Origin: Clostridium minihomine
GTDB taxonomy: Bacteria > Bacillota > Clostridia > Oscillospirales > Acutalibacteraceae
DNA: 64,000 nucleotides
Assembly: GCF_900240385.1 (NCBI RefSeq)
Contig: NZ_OEQH01000004.1
Coordinates: forward strand, 248,001-312,000
Reading direction: 5' to 3'
Shown here: piece by piece, positions 9,185 through 18,642 of the stretch
Numbering within the stretch: the stretch's first letter is position 1
Layout: each line of letters starts with the position of its first letter
Made by a program: the position numbers and the translations under genes
Notes under the pieces: model-generated
What the model was told of the DNA's origin: nothing
The model's input: only the letters and a program-made list of their open reading frames with translations
Databases searched by the model: none

Positions 9185-9967
9185 TTATCCAAACAATCCC
9201 ACCCGCTTTAACAGCCAGCATACCGCGTAAATCACCGGCTGATGGGCAATGTAAATCGCCAAAGCCCAGCGCCCCATAACCGAAAAAAACGGCACACGGC
9301 TTTTATACATCCACTGGGGCACGCGCCCCTGTGCCACCAATCGCCCCACAAAAGTACCCGCCAAAAACACAAATCCCCAAGGCAGCAGCGGAAAATAATC
9401 CGATGAAGTAAAGGACGAGCCGTAAAAACCCATAAAAACCAGCCAAGCCTGCTGATAGAAAACCTGCGGCAAGGGAAGAATGGAAACGGGGCCAAAGCCC
9501 AAATACCCCATTGGTATAGTCTTGGTAAAATAATACAGAACAGCGCACAGCAACACCATTGCCCAAGAAAACGGGATTTTTTCCAGATATTTTCCAAACA
9601 GCCCAAATAAAATCATGTTGATGGCAAGGAAGTGCAAAATTCCAAACCAAATGGTATATTGCGGGGTTATCAGAAGCGTTACCGCCGTTACGGCCAACGC
9701 TATTGGTAAAAGCCGAAACCCGCGGCGCAGGTTCGAGCGGGAAAGCAGCGAGGATATTCCCGAAATAAAAATAAACAGGGCTGCAAAATACGGCTCCGCA
9801 GGAGTAAAAAACCAAAACAAAAATGTCGCCCATTTCAGTTCATATAAAAAAGCCAGCGTATAAAACCCATGGTAAAACACCATGCAAAAAACCGCAAACC
9901 CCCGCAGCTCGTCCATCAAATGCAGCCGGGAACGCCGTTCTGCCTGTGGCTCTATGCTATTCTTCAA
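9185..9967 (-). CDS. DUF1624/heparan-alpha-glucosaminide acetyltransferase-like membrane protein
   Basis: A 260-residue polytopic membrane protein opening with charged residues and RLHLMDELRGFAVF, then FYHGFY, the pattern of the HGSNAT catalytic-like (DUF1624) acyltransferase family. At least seven hydrophobic segments follow, and a YIAHQPVIY segment lies near the C-terminus. The start is a TTG at 9967: AGGAGG sits seven bases before it, while no ATG near has a ribosome site. The family transfers acetyl groups across membranes to sugars; the substrate here is unknown. Confidence 0.75.
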   Translation of the reverse strand: MKNSIEPQAERRSRLHLMDELRGFAVFCMVFYHGFYTLAFLYELKWATFLFWFFTPAEPYFAALFIFISGISSLLSRSNLRRGFRLLPIALAVTAVTLLITPQYTIWFGILHFLAINMILFGLFGKYLEKIPFSWAMVLLCAVLYYFTKTIPMGYLGFGPVSILPLPQVFYQQAWLVFMGFYGSSFTSSDYFPLLPWGFVFLAGTFVGRLVAQGRVPQWMYKSRVPFFSVMGRWALAIYIAHQPVIYAVCWLLKRVGLFG

Positions 9968-10053
9968 AACAAATCCTCCTGCAAAAAACAGAAACTGGTG
10001 GCTGATATACAAAAATTGCTCAATTTCTGACGGAACATAAGCAAAAATAACGC

Positions 10054-10082
10054 TTCAAACTGGAACGATGTCATGTTATAAT
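10054..10082 (+). promoter_or_regulatory. Possible promoter abutting the tandem repeat array
   Basis: TTCAAA at 10054-10059, 17-base spacer, extended -10 TGT-TATAAT (TATAAT at 10077-10082). The first repeat unit begins inside this -10, so transcription would run straight into the repeats. Confidence 0.4.
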
Positions 10083-10607
10083 AACCTTACGGCGTAAGCG
10101 GAAGCTAAACTTCCGACGCCTGAAAGAACATTGAACGACAGTTTATTCTAATCTATTGTTTTGCCGTTCTTACCGTATACTGAAAATGATTTTTGGTTTA
10201 AATAACCTTACGGCGTAAGCGGAAGCTAAACTTCCGACGCCTGAAAGAACATTGAACCACAGTTTATTCTAATCTATTGTTTTGCCGTTCTTACCGTATA
10301 CTGAAAATGATTTTTGGTTTAAATAACCTTACGGCGTAAGCAGAAGCTAAACTTCCGACGCCTGAAAGAACATTGAACCACAGTTTATTCTAGTCTATTG
10401 TTTTGCCGTTCTTACCGTAAACTGAAAATCGTTTTGGTTTAAATAACCTTACGGCGTAAGCGGAAGCTAAACTTCCGACGCCTGAAAGAACATTGAACTA
10501 CAGTTTATTCTAGTCTATTGTTTTGCCGTTCTTACCGTAAACTGAAAATGGTTTTAGTTTAAATAACCTTACGGCGTAAGCGGAAGCTAAACTTCCGACG
10601 CCTGAAA
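10080..10607 (+). repeat. Tandem array of 120-121-bp hairpin repeats (4 full + 1 partial)
   Basis: Units start at 10080, 10201, 10322, 10442 and 10562 (spacings 121, 121, 120, 120); the fifth stops after about 46 bases. Each unit begins AATAACCTTACGGCGTAAG and folds as GGCGT...ACGCC around CGGAAG-CTAAA-CTTCCG; CTTAC-GGC-GTAAG is an alternative stem. AAGAAC and GTTCTT in the middle can pair too, and unit junctions give GGTT-TAAAT-AACC. Units 1-2 and 3-4 share private variants. There are no unique spacers and no long frame. The array fills most of the 755-base gap between the DUF1624 gene and the thioesterase gene. Confidence 0.92.
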
Positions 10608-10722
10608 AGCAGTCATAGCAAAGACAACGATAGGATTCTTTGCAGTCTTTCCGGATTTTTATTTTCGCCGGGCAGACTTCAAAAACTTTATTTTATTATA
10701 CCGAATAGAAGGGAGAATTACA

Positions 10723-11118
10723 ATGAACGAACCGAAAATTGGACAAACGCTTTCCCGAGACTATACCGTTACTTCTGCCGATTTGGCAACCGCCATCGGC
10801 AGCGGCAGTGTCGAAGTTCTGGCAACCCCCAGAATTGTAGCTTTAATGGAGGGTGTTGCCGCTGAACTGGCACAGGGTTATCTGGAAGATGGGCTAACCA
10901 CGGTGGGCGCAGAAATCTGCGTGCAGCATTTGGCCCCCACCGCTGAGGGTGTCACCGTAAAAATCGCCGCCGAACTGACAGAAACCGACGGCAGAAAATT
11001 CGGCTTTGCTCTTCAGGCCTTTGACAACGCAGGCAGAATTGCCACCGGAACTCATGTGCGCGCCAGCATTAAGCGAGACAGCTTCTTAAAAAAGGTGCAG
11101 GAGCGCAAAGAAAAATAA
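10723..11118 (+). CDS. Hot-dog fold thioesterase (FlK-like)
   Basis: A 131-residue single-domain thioesterase. Thr35, Glu43 and His69 line up with the Thr-Glu-His triad of fluoroacetyl-CoA thioesterase FlK, and the PRIVALMEG and HLAPTAEG segments fit that family. It likely hydrolyses a short acyl-CoA; the acyl group is unknown. AGGGAG precedes the ATG. It follows the repeat array by about 115 bases and its own promoter is not clear. Confidence 0.8.
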   Translation: MNEPKIGQTLSRDYTVTSADLATAIGSGSVEVLATPRIVALMEGVAAELAQGYLEDGLTTVGAEICVQHLAPTAEGVTVKIAAELTETDGRKFGFALQAFDNAGRIATGTHVRASIKRDSFLKKVQERKEK

Positions 11119-11277
11119 GCAATAGGAGCTCTTGAAAGCAAGAAAATTCATCTGCTTTTTGCTGAAAAAACAATGAATGGGAGTATCTTAAAACAGGATA
11201 TCTTCCAAACTTGTCTTTTGCAGCAAGCGCTGGTGAAAATCTGATTTTTTCAGAGAACCCCTAGGGAAGGAAGTGCC

Positions 11278-11958
11278 ATGAAACCTGTATACCCCTTTGT
11301 CTTGTTTGATTTGGACGGTACCCTAACGGAATCGGGGCCGGGCGTTATCAGCACCGTGCAGAAGGTGCTGGCGCAAATCAATCATCCAGAGCCGCCCCAG
11401 GAGCTTTTGCGCACCTTTATCGGCCCGCCGCTGTATCAAAGCTTTACTGAAACCTGTGGGATTTCCCATGAAAAAAGCGAAGAAGCGGTGCTTTTATACC
11501 GAAAGCTTTATGAAGCCGAAGGAATTTTTCAAAATTCGGTCTATCCTTATACGCAGGAATTGCTTTCTGCCCTGCGCAAAGCCGGGGCCAAAATCTGCAT
11601 TGCGACCTCAAAACCCCAAAAGCAGGCGGAACGGGTGGCGCAGATTTTTAACTTGTATTCCATGGTGGACTATATTTCCGGGCCAGGTGATGAAAAAGAA
11701 CATTCCAGCAGCAAAACCGCCGTAATTCAAAAATGCCTGGATCACTTTTCGGCAGAGCCCGGCCAGGCAGTCATGATTGGCGACACCAGGTTTGATGCCA
11801 ACGGGGCACTGGAAGCCGGCATGGACTTCATCGGTGTACTGCACGGATATGGAACCCAGCAGGAAATGCTGGATTCCTTCCCAAAAGCCCGGTTCGTCCC
11901 AGATTTTGTGCAGCTGGAAAAACTTCTCTTGACAAACGAAGCGAATGTGATATATTGA
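11278..11958 (+). CDS. HAD hydrolase, phosphoglycolate phosphatase-like
   Basis: A 226-residue HAD-superfamily protein. Motif I FDLDGTLTES has nucleophile Asp11 and Asp13; motif II is the TSKP segment near 104; motif IV is GDTRFDANGA near 167. The helical cap lies between motifs I and II, as in Gph/PpaX. The family removes phosphate from small molecules such as 2-phosphoglycolate; the true substrate is not visible. GGGAAGGAAG precedes the ATG. Its last codons overlap the promoter of the thiamine transporter unit. Confidence 0.85.
   Translation: MKPVYPFVLFDLDGTLTESGPGVISTVQKVLAQINHPEPPQELLRTFIGPPLYQSFTETCGISHEKSEEAVLLYRKLYEAEGIFQNSVYPYTQELLSALRKAGAKICIATSKPQKQAERVAQIFNLYSMVDYISGPGDEKEHSSSKTAVIQKCLDHFSAEPGQAVMIGDTRFDANGALEAGMDFIGVLHGYGTQQEMLDSFPKARFVPDFVQLEKLLLTNEANVIY
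11929..11956 (+). promoter_or_regulatory. Promoter of the TPP riboswitch-thiT unit
   Basis: TTGACA at 11929-11934, 16-base spacer, extended -10 TGA-TATATT (11951-11956). It lies inside the 3' end of the HAD gene and touches its stop codon. Confidence 0.75.
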
Positions 11959-11969
11959 TTACAGAACTG

Positions 11970-12062
11970 AATACGGGGCGCTGCGTATACGCGGCTGAGA
12001 TAAGGCGGATTGACGCCGATGTCCCTTTGACCTGATCTGGGTAATGCCAGCGTAGGAAAACT
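11970..12062 (+). ncRNA. TPP riboswitch (THI element)
   Basis: The conserved THI parts are all present: GGGGCGC near 11975, GCGGCTGAGA at 11991-12000, then CCCTTTGACCTGATCTGGGT and AATGCCAGCGTAGGAAA. These form the pyrimidine- and pyrophosphate-sensing helices of the thiamine pyrophosphate riboswitch. An intrinsic terminator follows directly, so control is by premature termination when TPP is bound (established for the class). Confidence 0.97.
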
Positions 12063-12077
12063 GTTTGCAGCAAGCCA

Positions 12078-12120
12078 AGGTGCATTGTGGTATTTCCCGC
12101 AATGCGCCTTTTTTATTTGC
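12078..12120 (+). terminator. Riboswitch-controlled terminator before thiT
   Basis: GGTGCATTGTGG pairs over 12 bp (two G-U pairs) with CGCAATGCGCC and its flank, followed by TTTTTT. It is the expression platform of the TPP riboswitch. Confidence 0.85.
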
Positions 12121-12182
12121 AGCACAGAATTTCAGGTAGAAGAACAGTTCCAATTTCGGTTTTCCGTTACCGAAACAGCGGA

Positions 12183-12200
12183 CGCGCTGATAACAGCGCG
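12183..12200 (+). promoter_or_regulatory. Hairpin abutting the thiT ribosome binding site
   Basis: CGCGCTG-ATAA-CAGCGCG, a 7-bp stem with a four-base loop, ending at the base before GGAGG. It could affect translation start; this is inference only. Confidence 0.5.
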
Positions 12201-12212
12201 GGAGGATCTTCT

Positions 12213-12785
12213 ATGAAAAAAAACAGTACGGTCACTTTGGTGGAATGTGCCTTGATGATTGCCCTTGCCACCGTTTTGAGCATGCTGAAGATATTTGAAC
12301 TGCCCCAGGGCGGCTCAATTACTTTAGCCAGCATGGTTCCCCTGGTTTTGGTGTCTTATCGCCATGGCCTAAAATGGGGGCTGGGAACTGCATTTGTTCA
12401 CAGCCTTTTGCAAATGCTGCTTCAGTTCTCTGCGCCGCCGGCAAAAACATTGGGTGCTTTTGCTTTGGTGGTTCTTTTGGATTATGTTTTGGCCTTTACC
12501 GTTTTGGGAAGTGCTTCTTTTTGGGGAAAACTTATCCGCAGCCGCACAGCCAGCATAGCTTTTGGTGCAGGGGTCGCCGTGTTCCTGCGGTTTATTTGCA
12601 GCTTTTTGTCGGGCATTTTGATTTGGCAGGAATATGCGCCCGAAGGAACCCCTGTGTGGCTCTATTCTTTGGTATATAACGGCAGCTATATGCTTCCCGA
12701 ACTAATCATCACCTCTTTGGCAACGGTAGCACTGATGAAAGTTTTAAATCGGGCCGGCGGGCAGGGCTCCGCTCATGCAGCATAG
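12213..12785 (+). CDS. thiT: Energy-coupled thiamine transporter ThiT
   Basis: A 190-residue, six-span membrane protein with the ECF S-component pattern of ThiT: an LVECALMIALATVLS start, then GGSITLASMVPLVL, and a conserved aromatic region WLYSLVYNGSYMLPE near the end that in ThiT contributes to thiamine binding. It would work with a shared ECF module coded elsewhere. GGAGG at 12201-12205 sets the ATG at 12213. A 7-bp hairpin (12183-12200) ends directly before that site. The TPP riboswitch upstream confirms the substrate. Confidence 0.93.
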   Translation: MKKNSTVTLVECALMIALATVLSMLKIFELPQGGSITLASMVPLVLVSYRHGLKWGLGTAFVHSLLQMLLQFSAPPAKTLGAFALVVLLDYVLAFTVLGSASFWGKLIRSRTASIAFGAGVAVFLRFICSFLSGILIWQEYAPEGTPVWLYSLVYNGSYMLPELIITSLATVALMKVLNRAGGQGSAHAA

Positions 12786-12974
12786 CGTTGTCCACAAATA
12801 AAACTTTTCTGATTTGGGGAAGTCCACAAAGTTCGGACAGACCTGTCAACAACTTGGACGGCTTGTCATATGATAGAGCAGGTGAGCCGAATGCCTTCTT
12901 CTATTCTATGTTCCTCCTAATTTCTTTGCTTCGGCCACAACAATACAAGCCCTGCCCCATGGGGGAACGCACAG

Positions 12975-13020
12975 GTGCAAAAAAGGGAATCGCCATGTTG
13001 GGCGGTTCCCTTTTCTAATT
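12975..13020. terminator. Bidirectional terminator between thiT and a DUF975 gene
   Basis: AAAAGGGAATCGCC and GGCGGTTCCCTTTT pair over about 14 bp with one G-U. A and T runs flank both sides, serving thiT (+) and the convergent gene (-). The rest of 12786-12974 shows no supported gene. Confidence 0.8.
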
Positions 13021-13037
13021 TTCACACAGTATCTTTC

Positions 13038-13817
13038 TTATTCATGCGCCGCCAAAGACAATCCCAGTTCTTCCGGCTCTACCATGCCGGTCTGAATGGC
13101 ACGGTCGCGCAGAAAAATATACAGCTCCGAATAAGTCGCATAATAATAAGGGTAAATCAACGTCAGTCCCAAGAACGACACTACCTGAGAAATGACTCCC
13201 ATCTCAAAAGCTCCGTTGTCTAAAAGGTTCGCCGCCAGAACCGGAATCAAAAACCAGCCGATAAAAGAAAGCTGCAATACAAAAATCGCACCCTTTTCCC
13301 CGGTTGTCATCAAGCGGCTGATCTGTCTGGCACGGGAACTGGAAAGATTGGGATTATCAGACAGAAGATATGGCACCATGCTGTACTGAATTCGTTTGAT
13401 AATCCCCGGCACAACCAGCAAAAGGGTCCATAAGCCAATGATTAAATTGGTCACAAAGGTCGTTTTTACCACATTGCCGTAATTCCCCTGAAATCCCAAA
13501 AATACATTGCTCAACCGGGACTCCCCAAAGCGATTGCGAATAAAATAAGCGCTGCGGCCCACTTCCAACGGAAGGCTAATCAAAATCCCCACTAAAACGA
13601 TTGCCAAACTAAGCATACAAAACATGCCGGTATCGGCAAATGGAATCTGATAGGCGAAATAATAAATTATTTTTTCACTGTAATTTCCTGCCCAAAACAA
13701 CCCGTCCAAAAGGGTGGGCAGCAAGGTCACGACAACGATGACCAGAAAACCAGTCCAAAACCTTTTGCCTCCAATGGCTTTTTTCGCGTTGGTTTTTAAA
13801 ACATCTCTACTCCACAT
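13038..13817 (-). CDS. DUF975 family membrane protein
   Basis: A 259-residue protein opening MWSRDVLKTNAKKAIGGKRFW, the usual N-terminus of DUF975 proteins, followed by five or six hydrophobic segments (about 22-38, 55-80, 118-140, 170-195, 205-230). A cytoplasmic loop with a LLSDNPNLSSSRARQISRLM type segment lies between spans, also typical. The function of the family is not known to me. It is a single gene convergent to thiT. Confidence 0.8.
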   Translation of the reverse strand: MWSRDVLKTNAKKAIGGKRFWTGFLVIVVVTLLPTLLDGLFWAGNYSEKIIYYFAYQIPFADTGMFCMLSLAIVLVGILISLPLEVGRSAYFIRNRFGESRLSNVFLGFQGNYGNVVKTTFVTNLIIGLWTLLLVVPGIIKRIQYSMVPYLLSDNPNLSSSRARQISRLMTTGEKGAIFVLQLSFIGWFLIPVLAANLLDNGAFEMGVISQVVSFLGLTLIYPYYYATYSELYIFLRDRAIQTGMVEPEELGLSLAAHE

Positions 13818-13857
13818 CGATTTGATAACCCCTTCCTCTCCTGTTTCTATCCCTTCA

Positions 13858-13910
13858 CAGAAAAAAATCAGGCAACCGGAATTTTTCCGGTTTTGTGCCT
13901 GATTCCTTTT
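13858..13910 (-). terminator. Intrinsic terminator after ilvC
   Basis: Nested stem: AATCAGGCA with TGCCTGATT outside and ACCGGAA with TTCCGGT inside. On the minus strand it ends in a T run, 42 bases after ilvC. Confidence 0.85.
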
Positions 13911-13951
13911 CTGCCGATCTTTTTATTCCATGGATCAGCCGCTCTGCTTTC

Positions 13952-15527
<1,576 letters not shown>

Positions 15528-15542
15528 GTAAGTCCCTCCTTC

Positions 15543-17162
15543 TTAAAGTGACGGCAAAGCCGGATCGACTTTGCAAACCAACAGATACGGCTTATGAGAA
15601 GCCAGCATCTTTTCTGCCAGTTCTTCGGCCTGACGGTTATTTTCTGCCAAAGCAGATTCTATTCCATAGGCCTTGGCCAGCATGACAAAATCCGGATTTC
15701 CGTGCAGCTCTGTGGCCATGTGCCGGCCGCCGTACTGCTTATCCTGAATCTCGCGCACCATCCCCAAATGTTCGTTAACCATCACGATAATTTTTACATT
15801 GGCATTGCTTTGCATGATAGTCCCCAGTTCACACATGGACATCTGAAAGGAGCCGTCACCGCAGACCGCCACTACCTGACGGCGGGGTTTGGCTAATTTG
15901 GCACCGATGGCCGCCGGAATGGAATACCCCATCGTGCCAAGACCACCGGAAGTTAAAAACCGGCCTTCTTTTACATTAAAATTATTGACTGACCAGATTT
16001 GGTTCTGCCCCACATCTGCCACCAAAATGGCATCGTCTTTCATCATTGCTGACAAAGTCCGGAAGAAAGACCGAGGTTCTACAAACTCTTCGGAAGGTTC
16101 CCCTCGCAGCACTTCATTCTCTTTCAGCTGCTCCACCCGGCTCAACCATTCCTCAGAGCGGTTCCAGCCGGCCTTATCCGCCAAATTGCCCAAAACCAGC
16201 CGAATATCGCCCACAATGGGAATATGAGCAGTAATGTTTTTCCCGATTTCTGCCGGGTCCACATCAATATGGATAATTTGTGCCTGAGTCCCCAGCATTT
16301 CCGGGGAAATAATGGCACGATCCCCCACCCTGGCGCCGCACAGAATCACAACATCTGCGGCCAAAAGGGCCTGATTGGCAGGCTTTCTGCCGTGGGAACC
16401 CACCATTCCCAAATAATGCCTGCTGTCCAACGGAACAACGCCTATGCCCATCATAGTCGAAACCACGGGGATTCCCGTTTTTTCCACCAAAGACAGCAGT
16501 TCTTTGCGTGCACCCGCCAAAACCACACCGCCGCCGCAGCAAATCACCGGCCGCTGTGCTTTTGCCAGCACTTCTACCGCCTTTTTGATTTGCAGAGCAT
16601 GTCCCTGGGTACGGGGTTTATATCCGATAATATCCGCATTTGGGGGATATTTAAATTCTTTGATCTGATTCTGCTGAATGTCCACCGGAACATCAATCAG
16701 CACCGGCCCGGGGCGGCCCGTGGAAGCAATATGGAACGCTTCCTTAAACACACGGGGCAAATCTGCCGTATCTTTTACCAGATAACTGTGTTTGGTAAAA
16801 GGCTCACAGGCGCCGGTAATATCCGCTTCTTGAAATACGTCGCGGCCCAAAAGCTCAGAGCGCACCTGGCCGGTAATGGCTATCAGCGGCACCGAATCCA
16901 TATAGGCCGTCGCAATCCCCGTAATCAGGTTGGTGGCGCCGGGGCCGGAGGTAGCGATGCACACGCCGGGCTTGCCGCTGGAACGGGCATAGCCGCTGGC
17001 CGCATGAGCCGCGTTCTGCTCCTGACGCACCAAGACATGCTCGATGGAGGATAGCGATAGCTTATCATAAAAAGGACAAATTGCCGCACCGGGATAGCCA
17101 AAGGTTAGGGTAACGCCTTCTTGCTCCAGGCATTTTACCATGATTTCCGCTCCGCTTATCAT
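15543..17162 (-). CDS. ilvB: Acetolactate synthase large (catalytic) subunit
   Basis: A 539-residue TPP-dependent enzyme. The catalytic Glu lies in the VRQEQNAAH segment near residue 47, and the TPP/Mg motif CGDGSFQMSMCELGT is near 440. It joins two pyruvates, or pyruvate and 2-ketobutyrate, in branched-chain amino acid synthesis. AGGTGGAG before ATG 17162 sets the start over an upstream one. Its leader is only about 37 bases long, so no T-box or attenuator fits before it. Confidence 0.96.
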   Translation of the reverse strand: MISGAEIMVKCLEQEGVTLTFGYPGAAICPFYDKLSLSSIEHVLVRQEQNAAHAASGYARSSGKPGVCIATSGPGATNLITGIATAYMDSVPLIAITGQVRSELLGRDVFQEADITGACEPFTKHSYLVKDTADLPRVFKEAFHIASTGRPGPVLIDVPVDIQQNQIKEFKYPPNADIIGYKPRTQGHALQIKKAVEVLAKAQRPVICCGGGVVLAGARKELLSLVEKTGIPVVSTMMGIGVVPLDSRHYLGMVGSHGRKPANQALLAADVVILCGARVGDRAIISPEMLGTQAQIIHIDVDPAEIGKNITAHIPIVGDIRLVLGNLADKAGWNRSEEWLSRVEQLKENEVLRGEPSEEFVEPRSFFRTLSAMMKDDAILVADVGQNQIWSVNNFNVKEGRFLTSGGLGTMGYSIPAAIGAKLAKPRRQVVAVCGDGSFQMSMCELGTIMQSNANVKIIVMVNEHLGMVREIQDKQYGGRHMATELHGNPDFVMLAKAYGIESALAENNRQAEELAEKMLASHKPYLLVCKVDPALPSL

Positions 17163-17199
17163 AAAACTCCACCTTCTCACAGCATTATAGTTGCTTTTA

Positions 17200-17228
17200 A
17201 TTATATTATGTTATCCAGCAACCGTCAA
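17200..17228 (-). promoter_or_regulatory. Promoter of ilvBNC
   Basis: On the minus strand TTGACG (17228-17223), 17-base spacer, TATAAT (17205-17200), 38 bases before the ilvB start. Confidence 0.8.
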
Positions 17229-17230
17229 CT

Positions 17231-17271
17231 AAAAAAGGCTGCGCCGCATCCCAATTGGAATGCGGCGCAGC
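17231..17271 (-). terminator. Terminator of the sugar/transketolase operon
   Basis: A stem of about 15 bp, GCTGCGCCGCAT with ATGCGGCGCAGC plus a further CCAATTGG top, ending in six T on the minus strand. It insulates the upstream operon from ilvB. Confidence 0.9.
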
Positions 17272-17294
17272 GCCATTCTTTTGTGCAATATTTC

Positions 17295-17693
17295 TTATTT
17301 CACCAGGGATTTCAGTGTTTCAATCTGTTCCGGGGTCAAATCAATAATGTCACTATTTTCCATGCTGGTGGAAACGTCCTCAATCAGAACCATTTTGGTG
17401 TCTTTTTGAGTAACGGTGTTGTGCCACAAAGACTGGGGAATGTTATACACTTTAAAAGGCTCCATTTCCAAAGCCTCCAGCTTCAGCTCGCCGTTGATTT
17501 CCTCGCCGGTAATCAAAGTACAGCGGCCATTGAGCAAAACGAACAGCTCGTCGGTCTTATTATGGCGTTCCAGGCAGGTGGTGCCTGTAATATCATTCTG
17601 GGGCTTCCAGTTTTTAATGCCTACCATCCACTTTTCGTTTTCGTAGACTCTCTGCATGCCCTCGCCGTTCATTTCAAAGGTTTGGATTTTCAT
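17295..17693 (-). CDS. Cupin-fold protein, last gene of the GntR operon
   Basis: A 132-residue single cupin domain. A HNKTDELFVLLNGR segment matches cupin motif 1 in shape, and PQSLWHNTV gives a motif 2 histidine. One motif 1 position is His, the acid is Glu, so metal binding is possible. The gene follows the transketolase pair by 17 bases with AAGGAGATATC before its ATG. Sugar isomerase or sensing roles are possible but not shown. Confidence 0.75.
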   Translation of the reverse strand: MKIQTFEMNGEGMQRVYENEKWMVGIKNWKPQNDITGTTCLERHNKTDELFVLLNGRCTLITGEEINGELKLEALEMEPFKVYNIPQSLWHNTVTQKDTKMVLIEDVSTSMENSDIIDLTPEQIETLKSLVK

Positions 17694-17709
17694 TTGCGAT
17701 ATCTCCTTA

Positions 17710-18642
17710 TTATTTCAGCAGCGCCTTGGCTTTCGCCACAATATTTTCCGGAGTCAGTCCGTAAATGCGGAACAGATCCGCCGGTTTACCGGATTTTCCG
17801 AATTTATCCATCACGCCAACGCGGTCAAACTTCGCATTGGATTTGCCTGCCAGAACTTCTGCCACAGCAGAACCCAAGCCGCCGATGATGGAATGCTCTT
17901 CCACAGTGACAATCGCGCCGCACTTGTCTGCCATTTTCAAAATGGTTTCGCTGTCAATGGGTTTAATGGTATGCATATTCACAACAGCCGCGCTGATGCC
18001 TTCCTGAGCCAGCTGCTCGGCAGCCTTCAAAGCTTCGGGAACCATCAATCCGGTGGCAATCAGGCACACGTCAGAGCCGTCTTTCATCACATTGGCTTTG
18101 CCGGGGATGAAGGGGGTGCTTTCTTCGGTGATAGTGTCACACACCGGGCGTGCCACGCGAATATAAACCGGGCCGTCAATTTCTGCCGCAGCAAAAACAG
18201 CCTTTTTGGTTTCAATGGGATCGCAGGGAACAAAAATAGTCATATTGGGAAGAACGCGCATCAGCGCCAAGTCCTCAATGGACTGGTGGCTTCCGCCGTC
18301 TTCGCCCACACACAGGCCCGAGTGAGACAAGCCGAATTTTACATTGGCGTTTACATATGCAATCGAGTTGCGAATCTGCTCATAGGCACGCCCTGCACCG
18401 AACAGCGCAAAGGTGCTGACAAAAGGCATCAGGCCGGAATGAGCAAAACCAGCTGCGGCGCAAACCAGGTTTGCTTCCGCAATACCGAAGTTAAAGAAAC
18501 GCTCGGGATACTTGTCCATGAAAATACTGCTCATGGTAGCGTGGGCCAAGTCGGCGTCCATCGCAACTACTTTATCGTTTTTCGCGCCAAGCTCTACCAG
18601 AGCCTCGCCATATGCTATTCTTAAAGATTTCTTCTCAGCCAT
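17710..18642 (-). CDS. Transketolase, C-terminal subunit
   Basis: A 310-residue protein covering the pyrimidine-binding and C-terminal domains of transketolase. It has the FNFGIAEANLVCAAAGFA segment, whose Glu contacts TPP, and the GEDGGSHQSIEDLA loop. It pairs with the N-terminal subunit coded just upstream; the two genes overlap by eight bases. Split transketolases are usual in Clostridia and archaea. Confidence 0.95.
   Translation of the reverse strand: MAEKKSLRIAYGEALVELGAKNDKVVAMDADLAHATMSSIFMDKYPERFFNFGIAEANLVCAAAGFAHSGLMPFVSTFALFGAGRAYEQIRNSIAYVNANVKFGLSHSGLCVGEDGGSHQSIEDLALMRVLPNMTIFVPCDPIETKKAVFAAAEIDGPVYIRVARPVCDTITEESTPFIPGKANVMKDGSDVCLIATGLMVPEALKAAEQLAQEGISAAVVNMHTIKPIDSETILKMADKCGAIVTVEEHSIIGGLGSAVAEVLAGKSNAKFDRVGVMDKFGKSGKPADLFRIYGLTPENIVAKAKALLK

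Noticed and set aside
10080-10607. CRISPR array
   Set aside because: Repeat units are contiguous and about 120 bp long with no unique spacers, and no cas genes are present.
12788-13018. Short frame of 76 codons after thiT
   Set aside because: It runs into the bidirectional terminator, has no ribosome site and no protein-like composition.
17163-17199. T-box or leader-peptide attenuator before ilvB
   Set aside because: The promoter leaves a leader of under 40 bases, too short for either.
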